Below are positions 60,449-64,000 of a stretch of DNA of 64,000 nucleotides, piece by piece. A model generated the notes under the pieces. It searched no databases. It saw only the letters and a program-made list of their open reading frames with translations, and was not told where the DNA came from. Each line of letters opens with the position of its first letter. Position 1 is the stretch's first letter. A program made the position numbers and the translations under genes. Location of the stretch: assembly GCF_900496965.1 (NCBI RefSeq), contig NZ_UFQB01000001.1:310001-374000 (forward strand). The letters run 5' to 3'. This stretch comes from Achromobacter agilis. GTDB taxonomy: Bacteria > Pseudomonadota > Gammaproteobacteria > Burkholderiales > Burkholderiaceae_B.

Positions 60449-60997
60449 CTAGGCGGCCGGATCCGGGTCCGGGGTGTCGGACGCGGCCGCCGCCTCGGGC
60501 TTCGGCGCGGCGGCCAGCGCGTTCATCAACGCCGGATTCTTGAGCACGTTGCCGATCAGTTCCTCGGCGCCTGTCTTGCCGTCCATGTAGGTCAACAAAT
60601 TGGCCAGCTGCGTACGCGCGCTCAGCAGTTCGTTCAAGGCGCCGACCTTCTTGGCGACCGTGGCCGGCGAAAAGTCGTCGATGCTCTCGAACGTGATGTC
60701 CACGTTCAGATTGCCTTCCCCGGTGAGCGTGTTGGGTACCTGGAACGCCGCGCGGGGCTGGATGGAGCGCATGCGTTCATCGAAGTTGTCGATATCGATG
60801 TCCAGGAATTTGCGTTCACCCACTTCCGGCTGCGGCGTTTCGGACTTGCCAGCCAGATCCGCCAGCACGCCCATCACGAACGGCAGCTGGATCTTGCGTT
60901 CGGCGCCGTAGATCTCGACGTCGTACTCGATCTGCACCCGCGGCGCGCGGTTCCTCGCAATGAACTTCTGGCCGCTTCCCTTCAGGCTGGTCGCCAT
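60449..60997 (-). CDS. tssB: type VI secretion system contractile sheath small subunit TssB
   Basis: 182 residues. Begins SLKGSGQKFIARNRAPRVQI and has PFVMGVLADLAGK and RKFLDIDIDNFDERM, the TssB signature. It pairs with TssC in the sheath. The C-terminal 25 residues are Ala/Pro/Asp-rich. AGGAGAC lies before the ATG. It is 39 bases downstream of tssA. Confidence 0.96.
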   Translation of the reverse strand: MATSLKGSGQKFIARNRAPRVQIEYDVEIYGAERKIQLPFVMGVLADLAGKSETPQPEVGERKFLDIDIDNFDERMRSIQPRAAFQVPNTLTGEGNLNVDITFESIDDFSPATVAKKVGALNELLSARTQLANLLTYMDGKTGAEELIGNVLKNPALMNALAAAPKPEAAAASDTPDPDPAA

Positions 60998-61036
60998 GAT
61001 GTCGTCTCCTCTTGTTGGTCCGGCGGCTGGCCCGCC

Positions 61037-62092
61037 CTACGAGTCCTGCCCGCTACCCGCATCGCGCGGCAGCCACGCCTCGAATTGCTCCAGTCCCTGG
61101 GGCGCCAGGTTTCTGATGATGTCGTGAAAGCTCATGGGAATGAGTTGCTGGGCACGGCGGATGAGGTAAGGCGCGGGGTGGCCCGGCTCGTTGGCCTCGA
61201 AATACGCGCAGACCCTGGCCAGCATGGCCATCGCCTCATCACGTGATTGGATCGGCGTGTCTTGCCAGCAAGCGCCGCGCGCTGCGGGAATGGCGGCCGG
61301 CTGCGCGGCGGCGGACGCCATGCCTGCCTCGGCATCGGCCGCGGGTGCCGCGGCTGGCGTGGCGGGCTGCGCGTCGCGCGTCGCGTCCAGCACGACGTCC
61401 AGGGTGCGCAGGATCGCGGCGTAATCGGGCGCCCACGCGGGCCCCAGCTTGTCCATCACCAGTTTCTGCATGCGCCGCAGCGCCTGCGCGGCGGACGCCA
61501 GCGCCTGCACGTCGGCATTGCCCTGCGCCCAGGCCTGCCGCAGGCGCTCGACCAGGCGTGGACGTCCGCCAGGATAGCCATCGGCATCATGGCGGCTGCC
61601 GTCGAGCAGCGCCTCGGTATCGCGTAGTGTCAATTGTCCGTGCACCCCGCTGACCAGACTCGCGGAGCGCACGCTGCGCGCGCAGCCCTGCATGTCACCA
61701 AACGCCGCCAGGGCGTTCATGCGAGGCATGGGGTCGTCTTCGCCGACGCTGTCCAGCCGGGGGTGCAGCGGCTCCCAATAGCGTTCGAGGGTATCGACGG
61801 CAAGCGCCAGGCCATCGCTGTAGCCAGGCAGCCCGCGGATTTCGGTCCAGGCGGAGGTCAGCAGGCCGATGACGCGCAGGTCGCGCGTGCGTTCCAGCAG
61901 CGCGCGGGCCAGGCGTTCGACTTCGCGCCAGTCGGGCGGCTGCGCGGCGATGATGGTCGAGCCGAACTGCTGTTCGTCCCGGCCCGCCGCGGCTTGCTGC
62001 AACTGCAGGAAGTCGGCGTCGTATTCCAGGTCTTCCCCGCAGGGCAGACGTGAATCGAGTGTATTGAGGATATCGGCGAATTCCATAGTCAT
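61037..62092 (-). CDS. tssA: type VI secretion system protein TssA
   Basis: 351 residues. The ImpA N-terminal domain is plain in LPCGEDLEYDADFLQLQQAA and PDWREVERLARALLERTRDL, followed by a C-terminal region ending in AMAMLARVCAYFEANEPGHP and SFHDIIRNLAP. TssA primes and caps sheath-tube growth. The start is the ATG at 62092, or 62086 (MEFADILNTL) as in many homologues. First gene of the minus-strand operon; a TAGAAT box about 70 bases upstream at 62166-62161 may be part of its promoter. Confidence 0.92.
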   Translation of the reverse strand: MTMEFADILNTLDSRLPCGEDLEYDADFLQLQQAAAGRDEQQFGSTIIAAQPPDWREVERLARALLERTRDLRVIGLLTSAWTEIRGLPGYSDGLALAVDTLERYWEPLHPRLDSVGEDDPMPRMNALAAFGDMQGCARSVRSASLVSGVHGQLTLRDTEALLDGSRHDADGYPGGRPRLVERLRQAWAQGNADVQALASAAQALRRMQKLVMDKLGPAWAPDYAAILRTLDVVLDATRDAQPATPAAAPAADAEAGMASAAAQPAAIPAARGACWQDTPIQSRDEAMAMLARVCAYFEANEPGHPAPYLIRRAQQLIPMSFHDIIRNLAPQGLEQFEAWLPRDAGSGQDS

Positions 62093-62604
62093 CACTTAAA
62101 TGCCTGGGGATGCTGCCTTGATACAACCACTACGCTCCGCGCTGCGTCACGGAAGGGTGCATTCTAGGCATGTCTTTCCGCATGCAACGACAACCTAACA
62201 ACTACAGATTTTTCTTACAAACAGCTAACACCCACGTAAACAATTGAACACTTCGCCCCTGCTGCATTGATGTTTTGACATATTTCTTACGGAATCAGGT
62301 TCAAGCTCCGCTGCGTGTTACCGAAGCGTAAAAAACACAAAAGCATGTGATAGCGCTTCTCCACCGCTTTGGGGCCTGCCTACAATCGGCGCTCACGCTG
62401 GCGGCAGACCGGCGCGCTTCCGATTCAGAGACAGACTTCCCCGGCGCCGGCACGCGCATTACGGCTGTGCCCGTCCTTTGCAAGCGGCTCCATTGCGTGG
62501 CCGATCATCCCTATGCAGTCCTCGCGACGCGCCTCGTGCGCCCCCGCGGAAAACCCAGAGCAGCAAGCGCAGCAACAGGCGAATTCTCATAAGGAGACGG
62601 TGAG
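62093..62604. other. 512-base divergent regulatory region between tssA and vgrG
   Basis: No gene seen. AT content is clearly higher than the surroundings between 62190 and 62340. It carries TTGACA at 62273-62278 on the plus strand without a good -10 at normal distance, a TAGAAT box for tssA on the minus strand (62166-62161) and a TACAAT box near 62380. The promoters are candidates only. Such an AT-rich gap is a plausible target of an H-NS-like silencer. Confidence 0.45.
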
Positions 62605-64000
62605 ATGGACCGCAACGTGCCAAGCGAACGCGTCGTCAAGGCGCATACGCCTCTGCCGCCCGAACAACTGAAATTCCGCGGCATGCATGGCGCCGAGAGT
62701 CTTTCGCAGCTGTTCGAACTGGAAGTCGAACTGGTCTCGGAGTCCTATTCGCTGGACATGAAATCGCTGCTGGGCAAACCGCTCACGCTCGAGATCGAAA
62801 CCTCGGCGGCCACGCCGCGCTACATCAGTGGGCACATCACGCGCTGCGCGCTCGTGGGCCGCGAGAACAATACGTCGCGCTACACCATCTATCGCGCCAC
62901 CGTGCGTCCGTGGCTCTGGTACCTGACGCAGACCTCGGACAACAAGATCTTCCAGAACAAGAGCGTGCCCGACGTCATCCGGGACGTGCTGAAGGACTAT
63001 GACTACCCCGTCGAATTCAAGCTCGTGGACAGTTACCGCAGTTGGGAATACTGCGTGCAGTACCAGGAAACCGACTACGCCTTCATCAGCCGGCTGATGG
63101 AGCACGAAGGCATCTACTACTGGTTCAAGCACGACAACGGCAAGCACACGCTGGTCCTGACCGACGACATTACCCAGCATGAACCCATGCCGGACTACGA
63201 GCAGATCCCCTACTACGGACCTGACCGCATCGCCACGCCGCGCGAGGACTATATCGATAAATGGGAAGTCGCCGAGCAGATCACGCCCGGCGCCTTCGCC
63301 ACCACGGACTATCATCCGCTGACGCCCGCCGCCAGCCTGGAGGCGCGCCGCAACAATCCCGGCGCCCATGACCACGGCGACCTGGAGATGTATGAATGGC
63401 AAGGGGGCTACACCAATCCCGACGACGCCGAGCACTACACGCGAGTGCGGCTGGAAGACCTGCAATGCAGGAAGGAGCAGAACAGCGGCTCCTCCAACGC
63501 GCGCGGGCTTGCCCCGGGCCATCTCTTCACCCTGCGCAACCATCCGCGCCAGGCCGAGAACCGCGAGTACCTCGTCGTCAGCACCTACTACAGGATCCGC
63601 GAATCGGGCTATGCCAGCGGCCAGCCCGATCCCGGCAGTTTCGACCTGGAATTCGTCGTACTCCCTTCCAGCACGCAGTTCCGCGCGCCGCGCGTCACGC
63701 CGATCCCCCGCACGCATGGTCCGCAGACCGCCACCGTGGTGGGCAAGCAGGGAGAGGAAATCTGGACGGACAAGATGGGCCGGGTCAAGGTGCAGTTCCA
63801 CTGGGACCGCTACGGCAAGAAAGACGAGAACAGTTCGTGCTGGGTGCGCGTGTCCAGCCCCTGGGCCGGCGGCGGCTTCGGCGGAATCCAGCTGCCGCGT
63901 GTGCGTGACGAGGTGATCGTCGACTTTATCGGCGGCCAGCCCGACCGTCCCATCGTGATCGGCCGGGTGTTCAACGCCAACAACCTGCCGCCCTGGGACC
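62605..64000 (+). CDS. vgrG: type VI secretion tip protein VgrG (3' part outside window)
   Basis: First 465 codons of VgrG; the C-terminal part lies past the right edge. The gp27-like domain is visible in FRGMHGAESLSQLFELEVEL, YDYPVEFKL and QYQETDYAFISRLMEHEGIY; the gp5 OB fold starts at GEEIWTDKMGRVKVQFHWDR, followed by GFGGIQLPRVRDEVIVDFIG. VgrG trimers tip the Hcp tube and carry effectors. AAGGAGACGG lies before the ATG. It is transcribed away from the tssA operon. Whether there is a C-terminal effector domain, and which effector follows, cannot be seen here. Confidence 0.94.
   Translation, partial: MDRNVPSERVVKAHTPLPPEQLKFRGMHGAESLSQLFELEVELVSESYSLDMKSLLGKPLTLEIETSAATPRYISGHITRCALVGRENNTSRYTIYRATVRPWLWYLTQTSDNKIFQNKSVPDVIRDVLKDYDYPVEFKLVDSYRSWEYCVQYQETDYAFISRLMEHEGIYYWFKHDNGKHTLVLTDDITQHEPMPDYEQIPYYGPDRIATPREDYIDKWEVAEQITPGAFATTDYHPLTPAASLEARRNNPGAHDHGDLEMYEWQGGYTNPDDAEHYTRVRLEDLQCRKEQNSGSSNARGLAPGHLFTLRNHPRQAENREYLVVSTYYRIRESGYASGQPDPGSFDLEFVVLPSSTQFRAPRVTPIPRTHGPQTATVVGKQGEEIWTDKMGRVKVQFHWDRYGKKDENSSCWVRVSSPWAGGGFGGIQLPRVRDEVIVDFIGGQPDRPIVIGRVFNANNLPPWD

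Noticed and set aside
62461-62485. Possible sigma-54 site upstream of vgrG (GTGCCCG-TCCT-TTGC)
   Set aside because: The -12 TTGC is present but the -24 GG is not at the required 10-base spacing.

Overview
The window is GC-rich DNA (roughly two-thirds GC by eye) from a betaproteobacterium of the family Alcaligenaceae, most probably Achromobacter or Bordetella. The pointers are the aroK-aroB-dgt group, an ssb-MFS-uvrA neighbourhood, a Bug-type solute-binding protein, several DUF4148 secreted proteins, and a large type VI secretion (T6SS) locus with a TssQ lipoprotein. Gene identities come from reading the translated proteins; no database search was possible.

Layout. (1) 1-2247: a lipid-type cluster on the minus strand (sterol-desaturase-family hydroxylase, fatty acid desaturase, and the start of a StlD/DarB-like ketosynthase) behind a palindromic operator. 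(2) 2372-6891: a DHDPS-family aldolase, free methionine-R-sulfoxide reductase, a class I/II aminotransferase and ubiA. Two copies of a nested inverted-repeat element flank the msrC-aminotransferase pair. (3) 6994-15977: small secreted proteins (DUF1090, DUF4148), a saccharopine-dehydrogenase-like enzyme, a FadR-type regulator facing malate synthase G (glcB), and two TetR regulators whose palindromic operators can be read directly. One TetR appears to control a 37-residue membrane peptide and a cysteine hydrolase. The other appears to control itself and a tandem pair of DUF4148 genes.

(4) 16210-17157: two decayed gene remnants (GntP permease, patatin-like C-terminus). (5) 17215-23390: a surface-polysaccharide cluster (Wzz-like, flippase, O-antigen ligase/polymerase, GT2, GT4). 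(6) 23900-40311: housekeeping genes: ssb, an MFS transporter, uvrA, a GST, a LysR/Bug/M20 amidohydrolase unit, dgt-aroB-aroK, PBP1A, cyaY, lptM and lysA.

(7) 40369-64000: a complete T6SS core. The minus-strand operon tssA-B-C-hcp-tagJ-tssE-F-DUF3540-tssG-clpV builds sheath, tube and baseplate. A second minus-strand operon, tssJ-K-L-M-tagF-kinase-like, builds the membrane complex and its control. A short plus-strand pair (tssQ, FHA) lies between them, and vgrG diverges at the right edge and is cut by the window end. Unusual points are the DUF3540 gene inside the tssF-tssG junction, an FHA protein lacking the usual C-terminal domain, and a kinase-like protein that keeps only a degenerate C-lobe fused to a membrane helix and a PEGA-like domain.

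No tRNA, rRNA, CRISPR array, intact insertion sequence or prophage was seen.
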